The notes under the pieces were generated by a model that had not been told where the DNA came from, did no database searches, and worked only from the letters and a program-made list of their open reading frames with translations. Made by a program: the position numbers and the translations under genes. A DNA stretch of 64,000 bases, taken from Pseudoalteromonas luteoviolacea H33-S. GTDB taxonomy: Bacteria > Pseudomonadota > Gammaproteobacteria > Enterobacterales > Alteromonadaceae. Location of the stretch: assembly GCF_001625695.1 (NCBI RefSeq), contig NZ_AUXY01000052.1, forward strand, positions 1 through 64,000, written 5' to 3'. Positions within the stretch are counted from its first letter, which is position 1. Each line of letters begins with the position of its first letter. Positions 44,522 through 53,924 of this stretch are shown here, one piece after another.

Positions 44522-44920
44522 ATGAAAAAACGATACTTATTGGCAATTGCAGCCAGTGCTCTATCATTTAATAGCTTCGCTAGTTCAGTTTCTTGTTATG
44601 TTGATACAATGGCATTCGATGAGTACCGCGAAGGCAGTTGTTGGGGAGGGGAGCACTACCCAGGTTTTAGTCCCAATGTTGCATTTAAAGTTAATGCAGA
44701 TAAGCCTGTTTCGAAAGTTGATTGGGTGTTCTCAGGTCGATATAGCAATGTAAGAGGTGGTACATGCAGCTCTACAACATGTTTAGTTGATGTCTACCAA
44801 GGTGAAGGTGAGGTTACAGCTTGCGTAAATAGAATTTACTATAAAGACTACACATGGAAAAAAGTAAACTGGTGTGCAAACGCTTTTTATTATTACACTG
44901 ATGGTGGCATACCACATTAA
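44522..44920 (+). CDS. Small secreted Cys-rich protein, paralogue 2
   Basis: The 132-residue product is the same length as its upstream paralogue with all six Cys conserved (VSCYVD, GSCWGG, GGTCSS, TTCLVD, TACVNR, NWCANA) and signal peptide MKKRYLLAIAASALSFNSFA. Variable positions lie in the loop after CYVDTMA (YDQPRQGN against FDEYREGS) and after Cys4. ATG follows AAAAGGAAA. Tight conservation of Cys and aromatics with changing loops suggests a scaffold with variable faces. Function unknown. Confidence 0.75.
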   Translation: MKKRYLLAIAASALSFNSFASSVSCYVDTMAFDEYREGSCWGGEHYPGFSPNVAFKVNADKPVSKVDWVFSGRYSNVRGGTCSSTTCLVDVYQGEGEVTACVNRIYYKDYTWKKVNWCANAFYYYTDGGIPH

Positions 44921-44928
44921 TTGCTTAA

Positions 44929-44961
44929 GAGCCCTTGTAAGATGATATGAGGGCTCGTTTG
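44929..44961. terminator. Terminator after the second Cys-rich gene
   Basis: GAGCCCT / AGGGCTC with a 14-nt loop and then GTTTGTTTT. It lies between two convergent stops and may serve both. Confidence 0.75.
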
Positions 44962-44963
44962 TT

Positions 44964-45308
44964 TTACTTTTGAGTCATTGCAATGAGAGCATTACTTTTA
45001 CTTAACGCCTGAGAAACTGTATCACTAGCGCCTCTTTTTTCTATTACAAGCATATACTCTGTACCATACTTTTTACCTGCCTCAATGGCTTTCAAAATAG
45101 GCCCGAGCAAATAAGTATGTGAATCGTAAACCCAAATGGACTCCATGTGATTACCTGTACGTGTGCTTTTGTATTGTATTTCAAACTTTCCATACTTGGA
45201 GGCTATACCTGTGACAATACCACAGCATGTAAACACGGTAGCGTGTGTTGTAAATGTACCACTCATAGTGCATAAATCCACCAGAATATTTACAGCACTA
45301 GTTTTCAT
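44964..45308 (-). CDS. Orphan protein of 114 residues
   Basis: Unrecognised. The product begins MKTSAVNILVDLCTMSGTFTTHATVFTCCG, without a clear signal peptide, and continues with a mixed alpha/beta pattern (KFEIQYKSTRTGNH, HMESIWVYDSHTYLLGPILKAIEAGKKYGTEYMLVIEKRG). ATG follows AAGGAAAAAAC. It converges on the Cys-rich pair across a shared terminator, and is the last gene of the small orphan island before an HTH-acetyltransferase operon. Function unknown. Confidence 0.65.
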   Translation of the reverse strand: MKTSAVNILVDLCTMSGTFTTHATVFTCCGIVTGIASKYGKFEIQYKSTRTGNHMESIWVYDSHTYLLGPILKAIEAGKKYGTEYMLVIEKRGASDTVSQALSKSNALIAMTQK

Positions 45309-45418
45309 GTTTTTTCCTTAAACTTAATGGAAAGCAAGATGGTTGATAAAAAGGTTAGCCTGTAAGTATGAATGACTTATGTACGTTTGTTTTTCTTTTG
45401 CTTTCATTTTGTTTACAC

Positions 45419-45952
45419 TTATTGTTGTTGCTGGTGGTGCCCAAGGAACTTGTAATAGTAACTGGTACTATGTAACTGGTTTTGGTTATCAGATACATAA
45501 AAGGGGATCTGGCCAACCTTAGTGTAGCCAATGGCTTGATAGAATAACTCTGCCTCATCTCCACTTTGGGTATCTAAAACCAATAATGTGCGTCTATTTT
45601 CCAATGCGCTTTGCTCTACGTGGCGCATTAATATTGTGGCGTAGCCACTTCGCTGTGCATCTGGGTGAACCAATAGCTTTTCGACTTCAGCTCTATGTTG
45701 ACCATTTTCTTTCATACACAATGAAAGCTGCACCGTCGCAACTACGGCGTCCCCTTGATAGAGTATATAAAGCTTACGTTCTTTAGCAGCGATGGCTTTT
45801 GCTACCGAGTGCCAATATTGCTGTAGCAGGTCGGGATTGGCAGGCTTATAAAAGCCTAGAGAGGCGTCGTCTTCAATACAGGTAGAGAGTAGTTCGCATA
45901 GCTGATTATGGGTATTTAACCCTAAGGTTTCGAATTGTTTGATTTTCAGCAT
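45419..45952 (-). CDS. GNAT family N-acetyltransferase
   Basis: The 177-residue product has the acetyl-CoA binding block VEKLLVHPDAQRSGYATILMRHVEQSA (the R/Q-x-x-G-x-A/G loop) and the following LVLDTQSGDEAELFYQAIGYTKVGQIP, the typical C-terminal GNAT half. The start MLKIKQFE (45952) is chosen because AAGGGA precedes it and its ATG lies 1 bp after the upstream HTH stop. The substrate is unknown; the closest type is the small-molecule acetylating GNATs. It is co-transcribed with a small HTH gene. Confidence 0.82.
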   Translation of the reverse strand: MLKIKQFETLGLNTHNQLCELLSTCIEDDASLGFYKPANPDLLQQYWHSVAKAIAAKERKLYILYQGDAVVATVQLSLCMKENGQHRAEVEKLLVHPDAQRSGYATILMRHVEQSALENRRTLLVLDTQSGDEAELFYQAIGYTKVGQIPFYVSDNQNQLHSTSYYYKFLGHHQQQQ

Positions 45953-45953
45953 T

Positions 45954-46208
45954 TTAGCATCCCTTTTTGAGCTGTTCGATATTAGCCTCAAGGCAGGCAA
46001 GTTGCTGTAACAACTTTTCTCTTTGTTTGTGGAGCTTATTAAGCTGCTGCGCATGGGAGGTATTGTGTGCACGTACTGCACGATACAATGCTTGTTTTGA
46101 TATTTGATAAGTCTCGGCTATGTCGCTAATACTTAATCCATGCTGACTCACCATATAAACGGCTTGCACCAGCCTTGGTGTGTTATTTAACAAGTTGGGT
46201 TCCATCAT
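45954..46208 (-). CDS. Small HTH protein (TrfB/KorA-like)
   Basis: The 84-residue product has an HTH in VQAVYMVSQHGLSISDIAETYQISKQALYRAVRAHN, resembling the TrfB DNA-binding domain of KorA-type plasmid repressors, followed by a charged coiled-coil (LNKLHKQREKLLQQLACLEANIEQLKK) that should dimerise. The start (46208, two ATGs in a row) is chosen over a longer frame of hydrophobic residues. It is upstream of a GNAT gene with 1-bp spacing, so it probably represses its own operon. TrfB similarity is by pattern only. Confidence 0.65.
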   Translation of the reverse strand: MMEPNLLNNTPRLVQAVYMVSQHGLSISDIAETYQISKQALYRAVRAHNTSHAQQLNKLHKQREKLLQQLACLEANIEQLKKGC

Positions 46209-46377
46209 TGACTCTAATGTTATATTAAACTTTAGAATAAGAAAGAAGGGTGCCAATTAATTAAGTTGTTTAATTTCATGGTTTTAGGTTTAAATTACAC
46301 GTATCAAATGCGCTAAGATAGGGCTGTATTTATGAAATTGCACCATTTTAAGGCACATATGAATAATGGGGTAAAGT

Positions 46378-46402
46378 AAAAGGCATTAAAAAAATGCCTT
46401 TT
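46378..46402 (-). terminator. Terminator overlapping the lnt stop
   Basis: AAAAGGCATT / AATGCCTTTT with an A-rich loop; the lnt stop codon lies inside the structure. On the minus strand a T run is part of the loop and 3' arm. Confidence 0.7.
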
Positions 46403-47963
46403 CCATTTTAGATGATAAGTAGCTTTTACTATTGGTAACCAACACCAATAGCAATAAGATACCGACTAAGATCCAAACGGGAGTATGACCATGCTGACTA
46501 AAAAAACTATGGCCGGATATCAGTTTTAAATCTGTACTGAGAGTGCCACTGGTGAATTGCGCAATGGTTACCTGTTGGTTTGAAATAGGGTCATATACAC
46601 CACTAATGCCGTTATTGGTGACTCTCACCATCGGTCTTTGCAGCTCCAATGCACGCATTCTGGCGATTTGCATATGCTGATGTGGGCCATGTGAGTCGCC
46701 AAACCACGCATCATTACTCACGGTAAATAAAATGTCAGATGAGGCCGTATAGTTTCCTCTGACCAATTCGCTGAAAGCGATTTCGTAGCAAATTGCTGGC
46801 AATACATGAATGCCATTAGCAAGCAGGTTATTTTGCACCGCATCCCCGCGAGAAAATGACGACATGGGTAAATCAAATAGCGGCGCTAGGGGTCTGAGCA
46901 GGTCTTCAAAGGGCACAAACTCACCGATTGGTAACAACTGGTGCTTCTGATAGCGGTTTCTGTGCAAGTACTGATATTGCCCTTCGGTGTCATCTTGATG
47001 CTTTTTACCAAGCACTATCAGGGTATTGTATACATTGCGCGTGTCGAATTGGTAATCAGGGATCCCCGTGATCAAGGCAGTATTGTTAAAGGCGGCGGCT
47101 TTGTCTAAATTGACGAGGTAATCAAACGCATAATCTTCAATTTCTGGGATTGCGGCCTCTGGCCAAACAACCAAATCGACATCAGCCCAGTTTGGTCTGG
47201 TCATATCTTGATATTTAGACATGGTAGGCCAAAACTGTTCGGGCTCCCAACGTAGGCTTTGTTCTATGTTCCCTTGTACAAGTAAGGTTTTTAATTGCTT
47301 ACCACTGTAATTGTTATCTGTGTTTTGCATCGACAACAAATAAGCGATACAAACAGGCACCATAGTGACGATGGCAGCTTTATATTGCTTGAAATTGATC
47401 AGCCAGTAGAGCGCATAGGCGATGATGATACACAATACGGTTAAGCCAAATTCACCTACCCAAGGTGCCAGTGTATTAAGCGGTGAGTCTGTGAGGGTAT
47501 AACCAAAACTGAGCCATGGAAAACCTGTTAAGAGTGTGCCTCTTAAATATTCAGTGATAGCAAACCCACTAATTAAGAGGGCAAATCGCTGCCAAGGGTG
47601 TTTACTGTAGCGGGTAGCAAACGCAAATGCCAAAGCTGGATAAAGCGCTAAGTATGCACATAACATGGCCATTGCCATGAGCGACAGCACAATGGGTAGT
47701 CCACCGAACTGTGCAATAGACACATGCACCCAGCTAATACCCAGTGCAAACCAACCAAAGCCAAATAAAAAGCCGTATTTAGCAGCTTGCTTGGGGGAGG
47801 GTTGATCTGTCACATAAAAGGCAATGGCAAGGCAAACAAATGTCAGTGGCCAAAAGCTAAAGGGGGCGTATGCAAAAGTCAGTGCACAGCCTGCAATCAG
47901 TGCAAGCCATGCGTTTTTATCTTTTGCAAAAGAAAGGAGGTTATTCAGTGGTATCTTCAACAT
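46386..47963 (-). CDS. lnt: Apolipoprotein N-acyltransferase
   Basis: Lnt adds the third acyl chain to the N-terminal cysteine of lipoproteins in the inner membrane, which is needed for Lol sorting. The 525-residue protein has about six N-terminal membrane segments, then a nitrilase-type periplasmic domain with catalytic Glu in WPEAAIPE, the middle Lys region and Cys in AICYEIAFSE, and a C-terminal membrane segment. It overlaps corC by 23 bp. It belongs to the conserved miaB-ybeZ-ybeY-corC-lnt run. Confidence 0.95.
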   Translation of the reverse strand: MLKIPLNNLLSFAKDKNAWLALIAGCALTFAYAPFSFWPLTFVCLAIAFYVTDQPSPKQAAKYGFLFGFGWFALGISWVHVSIAQFGGLPIVLSLMAMAMLCAYLALYPALAFAFATRYSKHPWQRFALLISGFAITEYLRGTLLTGFPWLSFGYTLTDSPLNTLAPWVGEFGLTVLCIIIAYALYWLINFKQYKAAIVTMVPVCIAYLLSMQNTDNNYSGKQLKTLLVQGNIEQSLRWEPEQFWPTMSKYQDMTRPNWADVDLVVWPEAAIPEIEDYAFDYLVNLDKAAAFNNTALITGIPDYQFDTRNVYNTLIVLGKKHQDDTEGQYQYLHRNRYQKHQLLPIGEFVPFEDLLRPLAPLFDLPMSSFSRGDAVQNNLLANGIHVLPAICYEIAFSELVRGNYTASSDILFTVSNDAWFGDSHGPHQHMQIARMRALELQRPMVRVTNNGISGVYDPISNQQVTIAQFTSGTLSTDLKLISGHSFFSQHGHTPVWILVGILLLLVLVTNSKSYLSSKMEKAFF

Positions 47964-48819
47964 GCTCTGTTTTTGGAACAGTGACCTGAAGCTGTAATAT
48001 ACGGCGATTATCTGAGTTAGTTATTTTGAATTGCAGCGGTCCAACATCAATGGTTTCTCCTTTGCTTGGCATATGACCAAACGCATGTAGGATGATGCCA
48101 CCAATAGTGTCAGCTTCTTGTGTATCAAAGTCTGTCTTAAAGAACTCATTAAACTCTTCAAGCGGCGTTAATGCTTGAACATTAAACACGTGCTTTGACA
48201 GCTGGCGAATATCTTGTTGCTCGTCTTCATCATCATGTTCATCCTCAATTTCACCTACAATGGTTTCAAGGATATCTTCGATAGTGACAAGACCCGAAAC
48301 GCCGCCATATTCATCAATAACAATCGCCATATGGTAGCGTTTTTGTCTAAACTCGTTGAGTAAAGTGTCTACACGTTTACTTTCTGGTACTACAATAGCC
48401 GGACGCAAATACTCTTTAATCGCAGGTAGTGCACCATTTTGCTGCACTATCAGGGGTAAGAGATCTTTTGCAAGCAAAATACCTTCTACGTGGTCTTTGT
48501 CCTCGCAAACGACAGGAAAGCGAGAGTGACTAGACTCTACCATAGCAGGAAGTTGAGATTCCAAGTCTTGCTCAACATCTAGCGTTATCATCTGAGAGCG
48601 AGGGATCATGATATCGCGAACTTTAAGTTCAGAGACGCTCAGTACGCCTTCCATCATGTCTTTTGTCTCAGGGTCGATAAGTGCTCGTTCTTGAGCGTCA
48701 GCAATGACTTCTACCAACTCTTCTTTATTTTGGGGTTCCCCTTGCAGCATCTGAGTGATGCGTCCAAGCCAGTTTCTGCTAGAAGAACCCTGGCTACTTT
48801 GCGAGTTATCGTCGCTCAT
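47941..48819 (-). CDS. corC: CBS-domain protein CorC (magnesium/cobalt efflux)
   Basis: CorC/YbeX is linked to Mg/Co efflux and, in recent work on the family, to ribosome maintenance. The 292-residue cytoplasmic protein has an N-terminal Ser-rich stretch, two CBS domains ([79 protein letters not shown]) and a CorC_HlyC C-terminal domain ([20 protein letters not shown]). No DUF21 membrane domain, as in E. coli CorC. ATG follows GGAG. Confidence 0.93.
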   Translation of the reverse strand: MSDDNSQSSQGSSSRNWLGRITQMLQGEPQNKEELVEVIADAQERALIDPETKDMMEGVLSVSELKVRDIMIPRSQMITLDVEQDLESQLPAMVESSHSRFPVVCEDKDHVEGILLAKDLLPLIVQQNGALPAIKEYLRPAIVVPESKRVDTLLNEFRQKRYHMAIVIDEYGGVSGLVTIEDILETIVGEIEDEHDDEDEQQDIRQLSKHVFNVQALTPLEEFNEFFKTDFDTQEADTIGGIILHAFGHMPSKGETIDVGPLQFKITNSDNRRILQLQVTVPKTEHVEDTTE

Positions 48820-48837
48820 TGTAGTTCTTTACTCCAC

Positions 48838-49299
48838 TTAGTTAATATCATCACGATATGGGTCTGCAATGCCCAGATCGGCTAAAAATTCTTTTTCTAG
48901 ACTTTCCATTTCCATGGCGTCTTGTTCATTTATATGGTCAAAGCCCAACAAATGCAAGCACCCATGTATGACCATATGTGCAAAATGATCGTGGAAAGTT
49001 TTTTCTTGTTCCTGAGCCTCACGAAAAACCACCTGAGGACAGATAATTAAGTCACCGACTAAAGGCAATTCAATGCCTGGCGGTGCTTCAAAGGGAAAAG
49101 ACAACACATTAGTTGGTTTGTCTTTTCCACGGTATTGACTGTTAAGCTCTTGGCTCTCCGCCTCGTCAGCAATGCGAATTGTCACTTCGGCGTATTCTCT
49201 ATACGGCAAAAGTGCTTTTTCGGCCCAACTTTGAAATTGCTGTTCATTGGGTAAATTGTCAAACTCACAGGCGAGCTGTAAATCTACATCGACACTCAT
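48838..49299 (-). CDS. ybeY: Endoribonuclease YbeY (rRNA maturation)
   Basis: YbeY is a zinc metallo-endoribonuclease for 16S rRNA 3' maturation and 70S quality control. The 153-residue product carries the metal motif [11 protein letters not shown] (H-x3-H-x5-H) and [18 protein letters not shown]. Its ATG overlaps the stop of the phoH-like gene (ATGA). Length agrees with the family. Confidence 0.96.
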   Translation of the reverse strand: MSVDVDLQLACEFDNLPNEQQFQSWAEKALLPYREYAEVTIRIADEAESQELNSQYRGKDKPTNVLSFPFEAPPGIELPLVGDLIICPQVVFREAQEQEKTFHDHFAHMVIHGCLHLLGFDHINEQDAMEMESLEKEFLADLGIADPYRDDIN

Positions 49300-50345
49300 G
49301 ATTCTGGGCCTTGTTGTTCAGCAGCTTGCTGTTTCGCTTTTTGCTTAGCGACTTTTTCTTGACGCTCTTGCTCTTCTTTAGCTTCATAGGCTTCCACAAT
49401 TCGTGCCACAACTGGGTGACGAACGACATCGTGGGATTTAAAGAAGTTAAATGAAATCTCATCGACATTGCTGAGTACTTCAATGGCATGACGAAGGCCA
49501 GAACGCGCGCCCCTAGGTAAGTCGACCTGTGTAATATCACCGGTGATCACGGCTTTTGAATTAAAACCAATACGCGTTAGGAACATTTTCATCTGTTCTG
49601 TGGTGGTGTTTTGGCTTTCATCTAAAATGATAAAGGCATCGTTCAAAGTTCTACCACGCATGTATGCCAGCGGTGCTACTTCTATGACATTTTTTTCAAT
49701 TAAGCGTTCAACTTTTTCAAAGCCAAGCATCTCAAATAGCGCGTCATACAAAGGACGTAAGTATGGATCGATTTTTTGCGTTAAATCACCTGGTAAAAAT
49801 CCCAGTTTTTCGCCGGCTTCAACCGCTGGACGCGTCAGTAGAATACGTCTGATCTCCTGCCTTTCAAGCGCATCAACCGCAGCAGCAACGGCAAGGTACG
49901 TTTTACCTGTGCCTGCAGGACCAATACCAAAGCTGATGTCGTGAGTTAAGATATTTGCCACATATTGGCTTTGATTTGGGTTACGCGGTTTGACAACACC
50001 ACGGCGAGTTTTAATGAAAACTTCTTTTTCCCATACATTCGGGGCATCTTGTTCTAGGCAATTTGCTTCGGTGATGGCGAGGTGGACATTGTCTGGCTCT
50101 ATGTCTTTGGCTTTGCCTTTCACTGGCTGAGTATCAACATACAGAGACTTTATAATATCAACAGCTGCTTTTGCTGTAACTTGATTACCCGTGACTTTAA
50201 ACCAGTTATCTCTGTGTGCGACTTCGACACCTAGACGGCGTTCTATTTGTTTTAGATTATCGTCAAAAGGGCCACAAAGAGAAGAGAGACGGTTGTTGTC
50301 GGCAGGTTCTAGATAAAACTCAATATTTTTTACTTGATTGCTCAA
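49296..50345 (-). CDS. ybeZ: PhoH-like ATPase YbeZ
   Basis: YbeZ is a PhoH-family nucleotide hydrolase that works with YbeY in RNA metabolism. The 349-residue protein has a KH-like N-terminal part and a PhoH domain with Walker [30 protein letters not shown], Walker [12 protein letters not shown] and [11 protein letters not shown]. The tail is Lys/Gln-rich. The start is TTG at 50345 behind AGGAAG. It is followed by ybeY with a 4-bp overlap and preceded by miaB. Confidence 0.94.
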   Translation of the reverse strand: MSNQVKNIEFYLEPADNNRLSSLCGPFDDNLKQIERRLGVEVAHRDNWFKVTGNQVTAKAAVDIIKSLYVDTQPVKGKAKDIEPDNVHLAITEANCLEQDAPNVWEKEVFIKTRRGVVKPRNPNQSQYVANILTHDISFGIGPAGTGKTYLAVAAAVDALERQEIRRILLTRPAVEAGEKLGFLPGDLTQKIDPYLRPLYDALFEMLGFEKVERLIEKNVIEVAPLAYMRGRTLNDAFIILDESQNTTTEQMKMFLTRIGFNSKAVITGDITQVDLPRGARSGLRHAIEVLSNVDEISFNFFKSHDVVRHPVVARIVEAYEAKEEQERQEKVAKQKAKQQAAEQQGPES

Positions 50346-50399
50346 AATGACTTCCTAAGATTGATTGCGCCAGCAAAGTGCTGGCGCAAAACAAGTGTT

Positions 50400-51833
50400 T
50401 TATGGTGTAAAAGTTGCAACACCAATCTCATTGGCTTCTGGTTCTGACGGTACACGACTAAGGATATCTGATGGTGCAACATCACGTCGCAAGTCCATTT
50501 CAGCCTCAGTTCGGATCAGCTCACCACGTAATGAGTTTGGTAGCGCCTCAGTAATACGCACGTCAACGAACTGACCGATCACTGAGTGTGGACCTTCAAA
50601 GTTCACTACACGGTTATTCTCGGTACGTCCACGTAGTTCCATTGGGTTCTTTTTCGAAGGACCTTCAACAAGGATACGCTGTTCAGTATCAAACATTTTA
50701 CGGCTGATATCTTGTGCCATTTGGTTGATGCGGTTTTGTAATAGATACAAGCGCTCTTTCTTCTCTTGCTCTGGTACATCATCCGGTAAGTCTGCCGCTG
50801 GAGTACCTGGGCGGGCTGAGTAGATGAAGCTGAAGCTCATATCAAAGCCAATCGCGTTGATAAGGTTCATCGTTTCTTCAAAGTCTGCTTTGCTTTCGCC
50901 CGGGAAACCAATGATGAAGTCTGAGCTCATGCTTAGGTTTGGACGGATCTTGCGTAGCTTACGGATAGTAGATTTGTATTCAAGTGCAGTATGGCCGCGC
51001 TTCATCAAGTTAAGTACACGGTCTGAACCACTTTGTACTGGCAAGTGCAGGTGATCAACAAGCTCAGGTACGTCTGCGTAGGCTTCGATGATGTCAGGCG
51101 TAAACTCAACAGGGTGTGATGTGGTATAACGAATACGGTCAATACCATCAATCGCAGCCACATAACGCAGTAGATCAGAGAAGTAGCACACTTCACCATC
51201 GTGCATTTCACCACGATAAGCGTTTACGTTTTGACCCAGTAAGTTCACCTCACGCACGCCTTGCTCTGCAAGCTGCGCAACTTCTAAAATAACATCGTCT
51301 AGCGGACGGCTTACTTCCTCACCACGCGTATAAGGCACAACGCAGAAAGTACAATATTTAGAACAGCCTTCCATAATTGATACGAACGCCGTAGGGCCTT
51401 CCGCTTTTGGCTCTGGTAGACGGTCAAACTTTTCAATCTCAGGGAAAGAGATATCGACCACTGAGCCTTCTTTGCTTTGCACTTGCTTGATCATTTCTGG
51501 TAGACGGTGCAGTGTTTGCGGACCGAATACGATATCAACAAATGGTGCACGTTGACGGATTGTGTCACCTTCTTGTGAGGCTACACAGCCACCTACGCCG
51601 ATAACCAAATCAGGGTTATCTTCTTTTAATAATTTCCAGCGACCCAATTGGTGGAATACTTTCTCTTGTGCCTTCTCACGAATTGAACACGTATTGAGTA
51701 GGATCACATCCGCCTGTTCAGCTTCTTCTGTCAGCTGATAGCCGTTAGTGGCATCAAGCAGATCCGCCATTTTCTGGGAGTCATACTCGTTCATTTGACA
51801 GCCCCAGGTTTTGATATGCAATTTTTTACCCAT
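50400..51833 (-). CDS. miaB: tRNA-2-methylthio-N6-dimethylallyladenosine synthase MiaB
   Basis: MiaB is a radical-SAM methylthiotransferase that adds the 2-methylthio group to i6A37 of tRNAs reading UNN codons. The 477-residue protein has the N-terminal MTTase domain with [20 protein letters not shown] and GGCVAS Cys, the radical-SAM cluster [15 protein letters not shown] and a C-terminal TRAM domain ([23 protein letters not shown]). It heads the miaB-ybeZ-ybeY-corC-lnt run, divergent from a ubiF-like gene. Confidence 0.96.
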   Translation of the reverse strand: MGKKLHIKTWGCQMNEYDSQKMADLLDATNGYQLTEEAEQADVILLNTCSIREKAQEKVFHQLGRWKLLKEDNPDLVIGVGGCVASQEGDTIRQRAPFVDIVFGPQTLHRLPEMIKQVQSKEGSVVDISFPEIEKFDRLPEPKAEGPTAFVSIMEGCSKYCTFCVVPYTRGEEVSRPLDDVILEVAQLAEQGVREVNLLGQNVNAYRGEMHDGEVCYFSDLLRYVAAIDGIDRIRYTTSHPVEFTPDIIEAYADVPELVDHLHLPVQSGSDRVLNLMKRGHTALEYKSTIRKLRKIRPNLSMSSDFIIGFPGESKADFEETMNLINAIGFDMSFSFIYSARPGTPAADLPDDVPEQEKKERLYLLQNRINQMAQDISRKMFDTEQRILVEGPSKKNPMELRGRTENNRVVNFEGPHSVIGQFVDVRITEALPNSLRGELIRTEAEMDLRRDVAPSDILSRVPSEPEANEIGVATFTP

Positions 51834-52099
51834 TGAAATAAAGCCTCGTTTTCAATTCGATGATCAGCACAACGCCTTACCAGTTATTAAAAATACCCCA
51901 AGAACTGGCAAACACTTACTAAAATAGCTTAAAAAGAGGCGTATTTTATCTGACCTATAGTCACTAGCCAAGTATAGATTTCATCTTTCAAAATGGGGAT
52001 CAAGGAGGGTTGTAATTATTCGGCTACAATCATGCAAAGAGATCTTTTTTTCACGAATTAAGATACAATGTAATTACACCAGCTAATTTAGGCAAATTT

Positions 52100-53263
52100 A
52101 TGAAAAATAACGTGTTGATCGTCGGTGGCGGCATGGTTGGCGCAGCGGCTGCGGTGGAGCTTGCTCGTCAAGGATGTCAGGTCACTGTGATAGAAAATAA
52201 TCCCATAGATCCGAAAGCCATACTTGAAGGTGAGCAGGTTGACATTCGAGTCTCTGCCATCAACCGTTTTTCAGAAGCGTTATTAGATAAACTCGGTGCA
52301 ATGCCACTGATAAGGGCGAGCCGCAATGCGCCTTACCACCAGTTAGAGGCGTATGAACGAGGCAGCGAGCATTTGGTGTTTGATAGAGCCGATGTACCGA
52401 CGTCTCATTTAGGCCACTTAGTCGAGAATAGCATTATTCAAGCGTCGCTGTGGTCACAGTTTGAAGACAATGGTATTCAGGTTGAAACTGTCACTGAGGC
52501 ACCCATCGCGATTGAGCAGCACTTAAGCAGTATAGATCTGGTTTACCCTCAGCAGCGTTTTAGCGCGGACCTCGTTATTGCAGCCGACGGTGGTCGTTCT
52601 GCGCTACGCAGTCTTACAGGCATTGGTGTAACAGGGTGGCAATATCAGCAGCATTGTATGGGCATTCTGATCAAGCTTGACGGACCGCAACAGGTGAAAA
52701 CGTGGCAAGAGTTTAAACCAACTGGCCCAATCGCCTTTTTACCTATGCAAGCACCTTATGCCAACTTAATCTGGTATCACCATGGCTCTGAGCTCAAACG
52801 CTTAAAAGGGTTATCTAATGAGGCGTTAAAACAAGAAATATTAGAGCACTTTTTTGACTTACCGGGAGATTTTACCGTTGAGCAAAGCGCTGTATTTCCA
52901 CTTGCGCGTCAACATGCCAATCAATATAGCAAAGGACGTTTGGTGTTAGTGGGTGACGCAGCCCATACGATTAATCCACTTGCGGGGCAGGGCGTTAATC
53001 TTGGCTTTAAAGATGTGGCTGCACTTGGCGGGTGCTTGCAAGGCTTTGATGATGTTGGTGAGCTTGCTCGTCTTCATCAATATGAAAAAATGCGCCGCAA
53101 AGATAATTTGTTAATGATGAGCATGATGGATGCCTGCTATTTTGGCTTTTCAAATGAGATTAAGCCGCTCAAATCACTGCGAAGCCTTGCGTTAAAAGTG
53201 GCAAATAAAGCGGGCCCCATTAAACGAGAAGTGCTTAAGCATGCGATGGGTGGTAGTTTTTAA
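52100..53263 (+). CDS. ubiF: FAD-dependent ubiquinone biosynthesis hydroxylase, UbiF-type
   Basis: Member of the UbiH/UbiF/UbiI monooxygenases that hydroxylate the ubiquinone ring. The 387-residue product has the N-terminal FAD fold (VLIVGGGMVGAAAAVELARQG), the DG motif region VIAADGGRSALRSLTGI, and the second FAD block GRLVLVGDAAHTINPLAGQGVNLGFKDVAAL. Divergence from miaB next to a Met/Leu/Gln tRNA array is the E. coli ubiF context, which supports UbiF over UbiH or UbiI; position of hydroxylation is therefore inferred from synteny. Confidence 0.88.
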   Translation: MKNNVLIVGGGMVGAAAAVELARQGCQVTVIENNPIDPKAILEGEQVDIRVSAINRFSEALLDKLGAMPLIRASRNAPYHQLEAYERGSEHLVFDRADVPTSHLGHLVENSIIQASLWSQFEDNGIQVETVTEAPIAIEQHLSSIDLVYPQQRFSADLVIAADGGRSALRSLTGIGVTGWQYQQHCMGILIKLDGPQQVKTWQEFKPTGPIAFLPMQAPYANLIWYHHGSELKRLKGLSNEALKQEILEHFFDLPGDFTVEQSAVFPLARQHANQYSKGRLVLVGDAAHTINPLAGQGVNLGFKDVAALGGCLQGFDDVGELARLHQYEKMRRKDNLLMMSMMDACYFGFSNEIKPLKSLRSLALKVANKAGPIKREVLKHAMGGSF

Positions 53264-53272
53264 TTAAACTAT

Positions 53273-53322
53273 TAGGAGAAGAAATTTGACAAGCTATCCA
53301 AGATTGTTTCACTCTTCTCCTA
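53273..53322. terminator. Hairpin between ubiF and the frameshifted gene
   Basis: TAGGAGAAG / CTTCTCCTA, a perfect 9-bp stem with a 32-nt loop, lies between two convergent stops. The loop is long and there is no T run, so a role as a terminator is tentative. Confidence 0.4.
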
Positions 53323-53332
53323 CTTTCCTGCG

Positions 53333-53886
53333 TTATAAACTGCCAATTAATCGAGTTCTATTTATCACCTTGATTAGTGCTTGTTTATCAAACTGACCGT
53401 CAACTTGAAGCAGCCAATCACTATTTTCAGATAACAAGAAAGCGGTGTTTTGACCGGATGAACTCAGGGCTGAAAATATATAACTCTCTTTACGTTTTTG
53501 AACATATAGTTCGGACCCATCAACTGTACCAAAAATAGCGCTGATCTCCTGACCACGTTTATTCTGTTGTTGAACAGTGCCATCAAATAATTGCTTTAGA
53601 AAGGCGCGTGGGGTTAAGCCATATTTTTTGGCAAATCAGCAAGTGCAATAGAAGCTGGCAACCAATTAAAAAATAGCTCTGAGCGTGTATCATTTATTAT
53701 GAGAGAATAAGTAGCGTCGCTAAAAGCATGAAATGAGAGTTTACTAGTTTGCTCTGGGGAAGCACAGTACGTGAAGTGCTTTAGTGAGACTTCAATATTT
53801 GGAGATGCACAGTAGTTTATTGTGACTGTTTTAGCACTGACTAATACAGGTAACAATGTCAAAATGAGCAAGGCGAATTTTTTCAC
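53333..53886 (-). pseudogene. Exported protein gene interrupted by a -1 frameshift at an A6 run
   Basis: Frame 1 starts at 53886 (MKKFALLILTLLPVLVSA, a clear signal peptide) and stops after 90 residues at 53614. The -1 frame, entered at the run of six A (minus strand; 53624-53629), continues as KKYGLTPRAFLKQLFDGT and runs to a TAA at 53333, adding 98 residues that end RTRLIGSL. The join gives 184 residues, exactly one base short of a full frame. The mature part has two YCASP motifs. Either a decayed gene, a homopolymer sequencing error, or programmed frameshifting on A_AAA_AAT. No family recognised. Confidence 0.75.
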
Positions 53887-53924
53887 TGTTATATTCCTAA
53901 AGCAGCGACTTGTAAGTGTCTACG

